From: an uncultured Lachnospiraceae bacterium | GTDB taxonomy: Bacteria; Bacillota; Clostridia; Lachnospirales; Lachnospiraceae | Assembly (NCBI GenBank): GCA_910589105.1 | Contig: CAJUST010000004.1 | Span: 71,936 to 135,935 of the forward strand | DNA length: 64,000 bases | Direction of reading: 5' to 3' | In this document: piece by piece, positions 33,875-42,828 of the stretch | Position numbering within the stretch: the stretch's first letter is position 1 | Layout of the letters: each line of letters opens with the position of its first letter | Position numbers and translations under genes: made by a program | Notes under the pieces: model-generated | What the model was told of the DNA's origin: nothing | The model's database searches: none | The model's input: the letters and a program-made list of their open reading frames with translations, nothing else

Positions 33875-35500
33875 TTACATCATTCCGCCCATTCCCGGAG
33901 CGCCTGCCGGCATTGCTGGAGTTTCTTCTTTAATGTTTGCAACAGCAGATTCCGTTGTGAGTAAGGTAGAAGCGACTGAGGTTGCATTCTGCAATGCGCT
34001 TCTTGTCACTTTAACCGGATCTAAGATTCCGCTTTCTACCATATCTGTATACTGCTCTGTCACTGCATCAAATCCTATGCCGGCTTCCGCCTCTTTTACC
34101 TTATTGATAATCACGGCGCCTTCTAATCCTGCATTCGCGGCAATATAATAAAGCGGGGATTCTAATGCTTTTAAAATTACTTTTGCGCCAGTCTTTTCAT
34201 CGCCGTCTAACGTTTCTGAAAATTCCGCTACTTTCTTTGCCGCATGGATATAAGCGGAGCCGCCGCCTGCAATAATTCCTTCTTCTACTGCTGCACGGGT
34301 TGCGTTTAATGCGTCTTCCATACGCAGTTTCGCTTCTTTCATTTCCGTTTCCGTTGCTGCGCCAACACGGATTACCGCTACGCCGCCTGCCAGTTTTGCA
34401 AGGCGTTCCTGTAATTTTTCTTTGTCAAACTCAGAAGTCGTTTCTTCAATCTGCGCGCGGATCTGGCTAATTCTTGCCTGAATTGCTTCCTTATCGCCTT
34501 CTCCGTCTACGATGACCGTATTCTCTTTCTGCACTTTTACGGATTTCGCGCGGCCAAGCTGTTCCATTGTCGTATCCTTTAATTCTAAGCCAAGTTCGTC
34601 AGAGATCACCTGTCCGCCTGTCAAAATTGCAATATCTTCTAACATCGCTTTTCTTCTGTCGCCATATCCCGGAGCTTTTACAGCCACCACGTTAAATGTG
34701 CCGCGCAGTTTGTTGACAATAAGCGTCGTTAATGCTTCGCCTTCAACATCTTCCGCAATCACTAAAAGCCTTGCGCCGCTCTGCACTACCTGCTCTAACA
34801 ATGGAAGGATTTCCTGAATATTTGCAATTTTCTTATCTGTAATCAAGATATACGGATCGTCTAAGGCCGCTTCCATTTTGTCCATATCCGTACACATATA
34901 AGCGGAAATATAGCCGCGGTCAAACTGCATTCCTTCTACTAAGTCTAATTCCGTCTGCATTGTTTTCGATTCTTCAATCGTAATTACGCCGTCGTTTGTC
35001 ACTTTTTCCATTGCATCTGAAACAAGTTTTCCGACTTCTTCATCGCCTGCGGAAATCGCTGCGACTTTTGCAATCTGGTCTTTGCCTTTTACTTTCTGGC
35101 TCATGGATTTTAACGCTTCCACTGCAACGTCCGTCGCCTTCTTCATTCCTCTGCGCAGGATAATCGGATTTGCGCCCGCTTCTAAGTTTTTCATGCCTTC
35201 ATGCACCATCGCCTGCGTCAAAACAGTTGCTGTCGTCGTTCCGTCTCCGGCTACGTCATTCGTCTTTGTCGCAACTTCTTTGACAAGCTGCGCGCCCATG
35301 TTCTCAAATGCATCTTCCAGCTCAATTTCTTTTGCAATCGTAACGCCATCGTTTGTAATCAGCGGCGCGCCGAAAGATTTGTCAAGCACAACGTTCCTTC
35401 CTTTCGGCCCTAACGTTACGCTGACTGTATCTGCTAATTTATCCACGCCGGCGCCTAATGCTGTTCTTGCTTCTGAACCATATTTAATTTCCTTTGCCAT
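33875..35500 (-). CDS. groEL: 60-kDa chaperonin GroEL
   Basis: ATP-driven protein-folding chamber, 541 residues, the normal length. Conserved parts are SVTLGPKGRNVVLDK and the ATP-binding GDGTTTATVL with the catalytic Asp (near residues 85-92), DRGYISAYM, and VKAPGYGDRRKAMLEDIA in the apical domain. The C-terminus ends GMGGMM, the usual Gly/Met tail inside the cavity. It lies 25 bp downstream of groES and is controlled with it through CIRCE. Confidence 0.98.
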   Translation of the reverse strand: MAKEIKYGSEARTALGAGVDKLADTVSVTLGPKGRNVVLDKSFGAPLITNDGVTIAKEIELEDAFENMGAQLVKEVATKTNDVAGDGTTTATVLTQAMVHEGMKNLEAGANPIILRRGMKKATDVAVEALKSMSQKVKGKDQIAKVAAISAGDEEVGKLVSDAMEKVTNDGVITIEESKTMQTELDLVEGMQFDRGYISAYMCTDMDKMEAALDDPYILITDKKIANIQEILPLLEQVVQSGARLLVIAEDVEGEALTTLIVNKLRGTFNVVAVKAPGYGDRRKAMLEDIAILTGGQVISDELGLELKDTTMEQLGRAKSVKVQKENTVIVDGEGDKEAIQARISQIRAQIEETTSEFDKEKLQERLAKLAGGVAVIRVGAATETEMKEAKLRMEDALNATRAAVEEGIIAGGGSAYIHAAKKVAEFSETLDGDEKTGAKVILKALESPLYYIAANAGLEGAVIINKVKEAEAGIGFDAVTEQYTDMVESGILDPVKVTRSALQNATSVASTLLTTESAVANIKEETPAMPAGAPGMGGMM

Positions 35501-35525
35501 TTCTTTTCCCTCACTTTTTCTATTT

Positions 35526-35810
35526 TTATTCTACAACTGCTAAAATATCATTCTGTTTTACGATAATGTATTCTTCGTCTTCTAATTTCACTTCTGTTCC
35601 TGCATATTTAGAATAAATTACTTTCTGTCCGACAGAAACCTGCATGGTAACTTCTTTGCCGTCTACGATTCCGCCCGGGCCTACTGCGATAACTTCCGCT
35701 TCCTGCGGCTTCTCCTGTGATTTGCTTGCAAGAATAATTCCCGATTTGGTCGTTTCTTCCGCTTCTAACTGTTTCAACACAACTCTGTCTGCTAAAGGTA
35801 CTAACTTCAT
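35526..35810 (-). CDS. groES: 10-kDa co-chaperonin GroES
   Basis: Lid of the GroEL chamber, 94 residues. It starts MKLVPLADRVVLKQLEAEETTKSGI with the mobile loop (ETTKSGIILA) that docks on GroEL and contains GPGGIVDGKEV and YSKYAGTEVKLEDEEYII. AGGAGG precedes the ATG. First gene of the heat-shock operon; the CIRCE element lies 47 bp upstream. Confidence 0.98.
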   Translation of the reverse strand: MKLVPLADRVVLKQLEAEETTKSGIILASKSQEKPQEAEVIAVGPGGIVDGKEVTMQVSVGQKVIYSKYAGTEVKLEDEEYIIVKQNDILAVVE

Positions 35811-35856
35811 TTGAAATGCCTCCTTATTCGTTCTGCTTTGATTGTTTTGTTTGTTA

Positions 35857-35883
35857 TTAGCACTCTAATCTTATGAGCGCTAA
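35857..35883 (-). promoter_or_regulatory. CIRCE operator (HrcA site) of groESL
   Basis: Plus-strand sequence TTAGCACTC, nine bases, then GAGCGCTAA. The consensus is TTAGCACTC-N9-GAGTGCTAA, so one arm position differs (C for T), giving a G-T-type mismatch in the palindrome. It lies directly downstream of the promoter, where bound HrcA would block transcription at normal temperature. Confidence 0.95.
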
Positions 35884-35894
35884 CCGATAATCCT

Positions 35895-35923
35895 ATAATA
35901 GTTTTTGGTTCTTGTTTCTGCAA
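35895..35923 (-). promoter_or_regulatory. Promoter of groESL
   Basis: Minus-strand TTGCAG (35918-35923) and TATTAT (35895-35900) with a 17-bp spacer; the predicted start near 35888 is just upstream of the CIRCE palindrome. Confidence 0.7.
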
Positions 35924-36040
35924 CTGGACTTAATTCAACACTACTGATATTATGCCCATTTTTTCTCTTATATGCTCTCATTTTCTCGCTTTTTCATATT
36001 TTTACCGTTTTTTTGCAATTTAATATTTTTTTTAGAAAAT

Positions 36041-37156
36041 TTATTTTCTCTTTTTGATTACTGAATCTTTAATGGTTTTCTGGCTTTCTTCAAGCAAAAG
36101 CTTTAACGCGCGTTTAATGATTTCCTGATTTTCACGTTCCATTGCGCTGCTGAGTTTAAACAGCTCTACGAACTTTTTCCACTTCATATGCGCTAAATCA
36201 TCAATCGTGCGGATGCCGCCTTCCTCTAAAATTGTAAACAGCGCATCGACAAAATCTTCCCGCTGTTTAGCGTCCATTTTGTCCACCCATGCTTTTAAAG
36301 TTTTGTCAAGGAGTTCACTGCGCTTTGTAATAGACTCACTGCGGATCAAAGAAGCGCCCAAAACTTCCCATGTCATCACGTCATGCTGCATAGGGCCGTT
36401 TGCCTCGCTTTTAATGACTTCATAGTCTTCTTCCCGCTCAAGCAAAAGCCCTACAATAGAGGATTCCGGTATAAAAGTATGAATTTTTGAAAGCATTGAG
36501 CGGTACTCATCTTTATCCATCATTGCGCCCATAAAACCCGGCCCATCGTTGCTGTAGACGGCTAATATCCTGTTTTGAATGGATTCTTTGCAATAGATGC
36601 AGGCATAAACCGCCAAATTGCCGCCTTTTGAATGCCCGCCAATGCGGATTTTTTTCTGTCTGGGAGAAATCGTCTGATTAAGATATTCGACGGCTTTTAA
36701 CTGCCCTGGAGTTTCGGTCAGAAAACTCATGTTGAAATTTTCCCTCCAGCCTATCATCGTGCTGTCGGTTCCGCTGTATGCGACAAAAACACTGCCGTCG
36801 TCAAGCTTTATCGTCATTGCGCAGAACTGTGACTGTTCCTTTGGATCAACCTCATCTACATAACTGCCAAGACGCGCCTCGCTAAAACGTCTGGTTTTCG
36901 CCATTTCACGCATGAGAAATGCAGATACTTTCGTACTCGAGACTTTTGCCTGTATTTCTTCGTCTGTATGGCGTTCAAAAAAAAGTCTGGACGCTTCTTT
37001 TAACGAAATAGTTTCTTTTGATTGGACAGACGGCGCAATGTCACGGAAATCGACATAGACCAATTCTGAAAAAATCAAATTATCCACTTCATTAAACCCC
37101 GCTTCCGCAAACAGCAAATCGCCACGCCAAAGCAGATAATCATTGATATTTGACAT
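36041..37156 (-). CDS. Mbeg1-like (DUF2974) alpha/beta-hydrolase fold protein
   Basis: A 371-residue cytoplasmic protein of the Mbeg1/DUF2974 group, related to lipases. It begins SNINDYLLWRGDLLFAEAGFNEVDNLIFSELVYVDF, characteristic of the group; the nucleophile elbow is IGGHSKGGNLAVYA (Ser near residue 177). YSGTDSTMIGWRENFNMSF precedes it. A substrate is not known. The C-terminal 80 residues are helical and charged. It lies 15 bp after the HAD phosphatase gene, in what looks like one operon. Confidence 0.88.
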   Translation of the reverse strand: MSNINDYLLWRGDLLFAEAGFNEVDNLIFSELVYVDFRDIAPSVQSKETISLKEASRLFFERHTDEEIQAKVSSTKVSAFLMREMAKTRRFSEARLGSYVDEVDPKEQSQFCAMTIKLDDGSVFVAYSGTDSTMIGWRENFNMSFLTETPGQLKAVEYLNQTISPRQKKIRIGGHSKGGNLAVYACIYCKESIQNRILAVYSNDGPGFMGAMMDKDEYRSMLSKIHTFIPESSIVGLLLEREEDYEVIKSEANGPMQHDVMTWEVLGASLIRSESITKRSELLDKTLKAWVDKMDAKQREDFVDALFTILEEGGIRTIDDLAHMKWKKFVELFKLSSAMERENQEIIKRALKLLLEESQKTIKDSVIKKRK

Positions 37157-37171
37157 CGTTCACCACTTCCT

Positions 37172-37957
37172 TTAAATCAGGGAAAAATGCTTTAACCCTT
37201 CCATAATTCCGTCATCCCAAATATCTTTTGTAATAAAATCCGCCGCTTCTTTGGCTGCTTTGGCGCCGTTGCCCATCGCAATTCCATACTTGACGTAAGA
37301 TAGCATTTCAAGATCGTTTGGGCCGTCTCCAAACGCATAGGTGTTTTCATGGGGAATGTTTAAATGTTCGCAAATACGCTTAATCCCGCTGGCTTTAGAG
37401 AAGCCTTTCGGCACAAGCTCAAACACGTTTGGGGTATGGACAATCATATCGTAATGAACCGTTAATTCCGATTTCATTTTTTCAAAATCGCCTTGTTTAA
37501 AATATCCCGTCACTTTATTGGCAATATGCCGCCCCGGCTCCGCGGCTAACGGCAAAAACCCCTCTCCAAGGGATTTTTTTAAATTGCAGATATAGACATT
37601 GTCGCTGAAATCTTCCATATCCGCATAAAGGCAGTTTTTGCCCTCCACCACGATCGGAACATGGTAAACGTCTGCGATATGAAATATTTCTTCTAATTCT
37701 TCAGCCGTCAGCAGACGTTCATAGATTAATTCTCCCTGATACTCAATATGCGCGCCGCAGCTTGCTAAAATTCCGTCAAAGCCAATGCCAGAAAGAAGCT
37801 CTTTTGCCTGAATCGCTGCGCGGCTCCTGCCACTGCATATAAAGGCGTAAATTCCGTTTTTCCTTAGCTGACGGACAGCGGAAACAGCGCTGTTTGGCAT
37901 TTGCATCTGATTGTCCCAGAGTGTGCCGTCAATGTCAAAAAATACTGCTTTTTTCAT
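37172..37957 (-). CDS. Cof-type HAD phosphatase
   Basis: A 261-residue HAD-superfamily hydrolase of the Cof/YbiV (type IIB cap) group that dephosphorylates sugar phosphates or flavin/nucleotide cofactors. HAD motif I AVFFDIDGTLWDN with nucleophile Asp at residue 8, motif II FICSGRSRAA, and motif IV AFGDGPNDLEMLSYV are intact. Substrate cannot be predicted. It sits between a small membrane-protein gene and the DUF2974 gene on one strand. Confidence 0.92.
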   Translation of the reverse strand: MKKAVFFDIDGTLWDNQMQMPNSAVSAVRQLRKNGIYAFICSGRSRAAIQAKELLSGIGFDGILASCGAHIEYQGELIYERLLTAEELEEIFHIADVYHVPIVVEGKNCLYADMEDFSDNVYICNLKKSLGEGFLPLAAEPGRHIANKVTGYFKQGDFEKMKSELTVHYDMIVHTPNVFELVPKGFSKASGIKRICEHLNIPHENTYAFGDGPNDLEMLSYVKYGIAMGNGAKAAKEAADFITKDIWDDGIMEGLKHFSLI

Positions 37958-38090
37958 AGTTTACTCCTATCTTTAAAAAAGACGCGAATATCCCACAAAA
38001 ACCAATGGCAAGATTATAAACATGTTTGAAACACTGGTTTTGTGAAACTGTCCGCGTCCATGGCGTGTCTTGAAACATATCCCGCCGCGC

Positions 38091-38348
38091 TTATTCATCA
38101 CGGCTGTCATAAATATGATTGCTGGCAATATAGCCAATGCACCAGATAAATCCTGCAACTGTCATAGATGATATACATTTAATGATTGTCACGATAAACT
38201 GGGACAGCGAAAGCGTCCCTAAGGTATATGCCGCAATCACAGAACGGAGCGGCTTTAAGAGCATAAGCCAGCCGCCAACATAAATGGAAACGGCGAATCC
38301 AATCAAATAAACGGCAGATGCCGCCAGTATCCTAAAATTCCGATTCAT
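38091..38348 (-). CDS. Small two-helix membrane protein
   Basis: An 85-residue hydrophobic protein starting MNRNFRILAASAVYLIGF at 38348, where GAGGAG lies ten bases upstream; the longer frame from 38447 is not supported. Hydrophobic stretches occur at about 8-32, 36-58 and 60-78, the last with a Cys. Unknown function. It lies between the polysaccharide genes and the HAD gene and may head the HAD/DUF2974 transcript. Confidence 0.6.
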   Translation of the reverse strand: MNRNFRILAASAVYLIGFAVSIYVGGWLMLLKPLRSVIAAYTLGTLSLSQFIVTIIKCISSMTVAGFIWCIGYIASNHIYDSRDE

Positions 38349-38480
38349 TTGTATAACTCCTCTTTTTGTGTATTGTTCCGTTATTATAATATGAAAAGGA
38401 AGATGTTTCAAGATGTTTTTTACGCCAAGCGTATATACTTTTTTCATTGTCTTTACAAAAATTTGTACGGGTTTAATACG

Positions 38481-39491
38481 TCACTCCTCGCGGGTGAATT
38501 TCCGCATCCGAAAATGGTTTATCATGCAAGCGGTGATAAAGGGGCTTAGGAAATAGCATACGCCTTTTATTTTCTCCTTTTTAGGGATTGGCGCCCGCAG
38601 GGAAGTCAGGGCATGTCTGCGGCAGACTTTTTTTATCTGCCTGTATAAGCCAAGATGTCCCCTTACAGCGTGGCATCCAATTATCATGTTCAGACAGTCG
38701 CAGTGGGTATGCCAGTTTGCATACCTACAGGCAAACCGCATCCGATCTGTTTTCTCGACCAAATCCGAGTAGATCTGCTTTTGCGCTTGGATGCTGCTTT
38801 TTATAATCCCTAAGCTAAACTTTGTCATCCCGCTATCGGCGTTATCCACTCGATAATAATACACTTCCCTTGATCCGACCGCGACCCGCTCCGCCCTCTG
38901 AAAACAGTCCATTGAAAAACAGAACCCCTCCCCGCCAAACAGCCGCTCATGGAAGCTTAGGCTTCCCATTTCAATTAGGCTCCGGCTTATCATTTTGTTC
39001 CACGGGGCAATGACAACGTTGTAGAACAGCATCTGCTCAGCCGCCTTGGCGCCACTCCAGACCTCGGCTCCGCTTAAATCCCTTCGCTCCAGTCCACGGC
39101 GGCATTCCCCTGTGAACTTCCCAGCCGTCCTCGTCATTGCAATTTCCGCTCCATTCTCCAGCGCCATGTGATAAAAATATTCCACGTAATCCTGTGCAAT
39201 GCAGTCGTCCTGATCCACGATGCAGACATATTCCCCCTTCGCGGCGCAAAGCCCCCGGTTTCTCGCCGCGCTGACCCCTTTGTTCTCCTGATGGATCGGG
39301 ACGACCCTTTCGTCCCGTTTTGCATAAGCATCCACGATCTGCGGCGATGCATCCGTGGAGCCGTCGTCCACAACGATGACTTCAAGGTTCCCATAGCTTT
39401 GATCCAAAACGGAGTCCAGACACTCCCCTAAATATCGCTGCCCATTGTAAACCCCCACGATCACGCTGATTAGCGCTTTCCCATTTCCCAT
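38481..39491 (-). CDS. Family 2 glycosyltransferase
   Basis: A 336-residue GT-A fold transferase: ISVIVGVYNGQRYLGECLDSVL, VIVVDDGSTDAS, and the metal/nucleotide-binding DQDDCI in place of DxD. It should add a sugar to the lipid-linked repeat unit on the inner face of the membrane. The start (GGAGACGAA upstream) overlaps the end of the pyruvyl transferase gene by 22 bp. It is the last gene of the polysaccharide operon and has the high GC of its neighbours. Confidence 0.93.
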   Translation of the reverse strand: MGNGKALISVIVGVYNGQRYLGECLDSVLDQSYGNLEVIVVDDGSTDASPQIVDAYAKRDERVVPIHQENKGVSAARNRGLCAAKGEYVCIVDQDDCIAQDYVEYFYHMALENGAEIAMTRTAGKFTGECRRGLERRDLSGAEVWSGAKAAEQMLFYNVVIAPWNKMISRSLIEMGSLSFHERLFGGEGFCFSMDCFQRAERVAVGSREVYYYRVDNADSGMTKFSLGIIKSSIQAQKQIYSDLVEKTDRMRFACRYANWHTHCDCLNMIIGCHAVRGHLGLYRQIKKVCRRHALTSLRAPIPKKEKIKGVCYFLSPFITACMINHFRMRKFTREE

Positions 39492-40576
39492 TTCGTCTCC
39501 TCCGCAATTTCCCTCAAAAACACATCCGTCCGCTCCCTTTCCGCCCGCAGGATTTCCCCGACCCGCAGGAAGTCCACGGGGCGGTCAAGCATGCCAAAGT
39601 CCCCGCCATGCCGCGCATGCCTGCCCTCCGACTCCACGAGCCTTAAAAACTCGGAGATCCGCCCGGAGTACGCATCCGGGTAAATGCAGACGGGCTCCGT
39701 CCCAAGGTTCATGGAAAACGCCGTCGCGTGGAACGAGTCCGTCAGGACGAGCCTTGCATGGTCGATTAGGGTCACAAACTCAAAAACCTCCGGCATGACA
39801 ATGCTTTTCCCATTCTTTAGGATCTGGTCAAGGCGTGTGCAGAGGCGGTATAGCGGCAATCCCGTCCGCTTGGACAGCCCCTCGGCGTAGACATCAAATG
39901 CGCGGCTGCGCTTTAAGTTATAGATTAAAATATAATCCCCCTTTATCTTAGGCTCCGGCGCAAGAGCCCGCCAAAAGGACGGCCCCATCGCCAAAGTCGG
40001 GTCAAGGATACGGACGGCGCCTTCATAGCTATACCGCTCCCTTAACACCCCCACGCCGCTCTCCTCGCGGACGGATATTTTCCGGAAACGGTCTATATAC
40101 GGCTTGGATGCCGCAACCTCCGCTTCGGAAAAGGACTCCTTCCCAAAACTCGCCGCGTACGCATACCTCGGTTTCCCCTCCGGGGCGAAGCTTAGGTAAA
40201 ACGGAGCGATCACGCCCTTGTTCCACCCGGTGTTCCAGACTTGGTCACTCCCGACGAAGTACGCGTCCGCGCAGTCGCGAAAGCCCGCAAAGTCCTTCTC
40301 GCTTCGATACGTCTCCGCCGTCAGGTTCAAACGCTCCTTCTGGAACCCTCCAAACAGGCGCCTCCAATACGCAAGCGTCGGCAATGCCGCAAGCGCCTTA
40401 AAAGGGTTCCCCTTCGCAAACGTCCCTAGGAGCCCCCTCCCGTAGCTGTCCGGCCTCCGGTAGTCAATAAACGCGACCTCATCAAAATACTCCTTCAGCT
40501 TTTCCTGCGTCGCATACGCCTGCAGCTGCGTCCCGTAATTGGACACGCTGTGCAGCGTGATGACCGCTGCCTTCAT
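39470..40576 (-). CDS. Polysaccharide pyruvyl transferase family protein
   Basis: Transfers pyruvate from PEP (or acts in a related wall-polymer modification) on a sugar of the exopolysaccharide, making it acidic. The real start is MKAAVITLHSVSNYGTQLQAYA at 40576, overlapping the flippase stop as ATGA; a much longer upstream frame is a shadow. Family signatures are FVGSDQVWN (near residue 110), YAYAASFG, and LVLTDSFHATAFSMNLG (near 290). 368 residues is a normal size. GC content is high. Confidence 0.92.
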   Translation of the reverse strand: MKAAVITLHSVSNYGTQLQAYATQEKLKEYFDEVAFIDYRRPDSYGRGLLGTFAKGNPFKALAALPTLAYWRRLFGGFQKERLNLTAETYRSEKDFAGFRDCADAYFVGSDQVWNTGWNKGVIAPFYLSFAPEGKPRYAYAASFGKESFSEAEVAASKPYIDRFRKISVREESGVGVLRERYSYEGAVRILDPTLAMGPSFWRALAPEPKIKGDYILIYNLKRSRAFDVYAEGLSKRTGLPLYRLCTRLDQILKNGKSIVMPEVFEFVTLIDHARLVLTDSFHATAFSMNLGTEPVCIYPDAYSGRISEFLRLVESEGRHARHGGDFGMLDRPVDFLRVGEILRAERERTDVFLREIAEETKWEMGKR

Positions 40577-41841
40577 TCCAATTCCCCCTTCCCAGTTTCC
40601 CCATGCCCAGAGAACAGCCCCCTGTGCCTCCATACAAAATAAAGCCGCATCCCGAAAAACAAAGCCTCCGTCGCCGAACGGGCGGCCGCGACGTTCCCAA
40701 GCGTGAACCTGCCCGCCAAATCCAAGGCGCACAGCATCGCCGCCTGAAACAGCATCGCCGCCACGGTCGACGCGGTCGCCTCCTTCGCCTTGCCGATGGC
40801 TCCAAGCGCGGGCCAGCCAAACAGCACGCCCGGAAAGCCGAAAAACAGGACTGGCGTTAAACGGCGGAAAACAGGCGCCGCGGCCAGATACTCCTCCCCG
40901 CCCAGAATGTACATCCCAACATCCGCAAAAAAATAGGCGGCGGCGCATCCAATGGCGACAAGCGGCAGAAACAGACGCAGCGTCTTTAAGATCAACCCAA
41001 AATCCCTGCTCTTTACCATCTCCGGGTAGATCCCGTCTGAAATCGGGATATAACAAGACTGTATCGCGGTCGCCGCCTGCATACAGACGCTCCAGAGCGC
41101 CACCTCCCCGGCGCCCAGACGCGCGCCTATGATTAAGATGCTAAGCGCGTTAAAGGAATTCGTCGCGACATTGGACAGAAAATAGACGAAAGACTCCCGT
41201 ATGGAGCGCCACGCCTTCCCCAGCCCGGAAACGCGCGGTGACAGATCAAGCTTTCTGAGCTCGTAAAACACCAGCAGGACGGCGGCCAAGGAGCCTAAAA
41301 CGTCAAGGATTGGAATCCAAAACAAATCGCCGTCATTTTTCACCATGACAAACGTCAGGGCGGTCGATATGCCCTTCATTAAAATAAAACGGACCGTTAT
41401 CACATGCATCCGCTCCAAGCCCCTAAACAGGAAATCCATTAAAAAGATGGACGCAAACACGGGGACGTAGGACAGCGCCGTGTAAAGCAGGCTCCCCCGC
41501 AGGATCGGGAGCGACGCGGCCGCAAGCATTAAAACCCCAAACCCAAAAACTCCAAGGAGCGCCTTCCCCAAAAGCGCATCCCCAATGACGCGTTCCAGCC
41601 TCCCCTTGTCCCCCTCCACCATGACGACGTCCTTCGTCGCGGACAGGGAAAACCCGAAGTCCACGAGGATCTGCATGTAGCCCATCACCGCCTTCACATA
41701 GGCGGCCGTCCCATACGCCTCCGCCGTGAGCGCCCTCGTCAGGTATGGGAGCGTCACAAGCGGGAACGCCATCTTCGCAAGGTTCATCAAAAAAAGCATG
41801 GAGGAGTTCTTCACCACGTTCGCATGTTTTATTTTCTTCAT
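40573..41841 (-). CDS. Wzx-type polysaccharide flippase
   Basis: A 422-residue MATE/MOP-superfamily transporter with about 12-14 hydrophobic helices that flips lipid-linked repeat units to the outer face. It begins VVKNSSMLFLMNLAKMAFPLVTLPYLTRAL and has SLYTALSYVPVF-type helices; SDGIYPEMVKS lies in the middle. The start at 41841 with GGAG nine bases away is preferred over the frame from 41922, which overlaps the upstream transferase. Codon use is strongly GC-ending, unlike the polymerase gene two positions upstream. Confidence 0.92.
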   Translation of the reverse strand: MKKIKHANVVKNSSMLFLMNLAKMAFPLVTLPYLTRALTAEAYGTAAYVKAVMGYMQILVDFGFSLSATKDVVMVEGDKGRLERVIGDALLGKALLGVFGFGVLMLAAASLPILRGSLLYTALSYVPVFASIFLMDFLFRGLERMHVITVRFILMKGISTALTFVMVKNDGDLFWIPILDVLGSLAAVLLVFYELRKLDLSPRVSGLGKAWRSIRESFVYFLSNVATNSFNALSILIIGARLGAGEVALWSVCMQAATAIQSCYIPISDGIYPEMVKSRDFGLILKTLRLFLPLVAIGCAAAYFFADVGMYILGGEEYLAAAPVFRRLTPVLFFGFPGVLFGWPALGAIGKAKEATASTVAAMLFQAAMLCALDLAGRFTLGNVAAARSATEALFFGMRLYFVWRHRGLFSGHGETGKGELE

Positions 41842-41857
41842 GCAGTCTCCTTTCCCC

Positions 41858-42811
41858 TCACCAGCCCAGCCTGCAAATGCAGAACAGCGCAAACTTCCTT
41901 TTCCCGTCCAGCGCCTTCCCACGCATCAGCAGCCTGTAGTCCCCCTTTAGCTCTTTTTTCCAGCGCCGCACCGTGCCCGCCGGCATGTCGTCCGAAACCC
42001 CGTAGAGCTTTGCTTTTATGTACAGGCTGAAAACCGCCCGCTTACGGTTAAAGACCGCCGCCTCATAATATCCGCCGCCCTTTTCCCGTTCCACGATCCT
42101 GTCCCAGATCCGGAACTGGGAGCTGTCCCTTGGGGAAACCCTGCTGTGCGTGATCGTCTCCCGGCCTGTAAAATAGAAGTATTTCTGCAAGTTTGAAAAT
42201 ATGATTTTTCCCGCTTTCCCATAAATCTCATAGGTAAAGTAAACGTCCTCGTTGATTTCCCCTTCCAGAAAGGTAACCCCTTCCAAAACCTCCCTTTTAT
42301 ACAGGCGGTTCCAGACGGAAAAGAAGCTTTTCCCACCGTCCATGCGGTAAAATAGGCGATCAAGCCCCTCCCCCTGCCTTACCGTAAGCGACTCTTTCCT
42401 CCTGTCCGGCCGGCAGGGGCGCCCCGTCCTTTTATAGTCGCAGACGGAGACGTCCGCATGGAAAGTTTGAATCAGACGAAGCAGGTACGCGTACATGTCT
42501 TTTGCAATCCAGTCGTCGGAATCCACAAAACCGACATATTCCCCTCCTGCCACCGCCAGCCCCGCGTTTCTGGCGCTTGACAAACCTCCATTTTTTTGAT
42601 GCAGGACGCGGATTCTCCCATCTTTTTTCGCATACTCCTCACATATGGCGCCCGAGGAATCCGTGGAGCCGTCGTCAACTAAAATCACTTCAAGACTGAC
42701 CCCCTCTTGGGCCAGAACCGAATCCAGACATCTCCTTATGTACTTCTCCACGTTATAGACCGGAATGATGACGCTGATTAAGTCTTCCAAACGAACCCCC
42801 ATCCTTTCCAT
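41858..42811 (-). CDS. Family 2 glycosyltransferase
   Basis: A GT2 enzyme of about 317 residues for repeat-unit assembly: LISVIIPVYNVEKYIRRCLDSVL, VILVDDGSTDSSGAICEEY, ARNAGL and the metal-binding DSDDW. Start choice is uncertain: ATG codons at 42823 and 42811 and no strong Shine-Dalgarno. It lies 17 bp before the flippase gene. GC content rises sharply at its start compared with the upstream polymerase gene. Confidence 0.92.
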   Translation of the reverse strand: MERMGVRLEDLISVIIPVYNVEKYIRRCLDSVLAQEGVSLEVILVDDGSTDSSGAICEEYAKKDGRIRVLHQKNGGLSSARNAGLAVAGGEYVGFVDSDDWIAKDMYAYLLRLIQTFHADVSVCDYKRTGRPCRPDRRKESLTVRQGEGLDRLFYRMDGGKSFFSVWNRLYKREVLEGVTFLEGEINEDVYFTYEIYGKAGKIIFSNLQKYFYFTGRETITHSRVSPRDSSQFRIWDRIVEREKGGGYYEAAVFNRKRAVFSLYIKAKLYGVSDDMPAGTVRRWKKELKGDYRLLMRGKALDGKRKFALFCICRLGW

Positions 42812-42828
42812 CTTTCTTTTCAAACAAT

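Noticed and set aside
39470..41056. Long pyruvyl-transferase frame with an extra 160 N-terminal residues
   Set aside because: The extra part lies inside the flippase gene in another frame; the ATGA overlap at 40573-40576 and the family start MKAAVITLHS decide for 40576.
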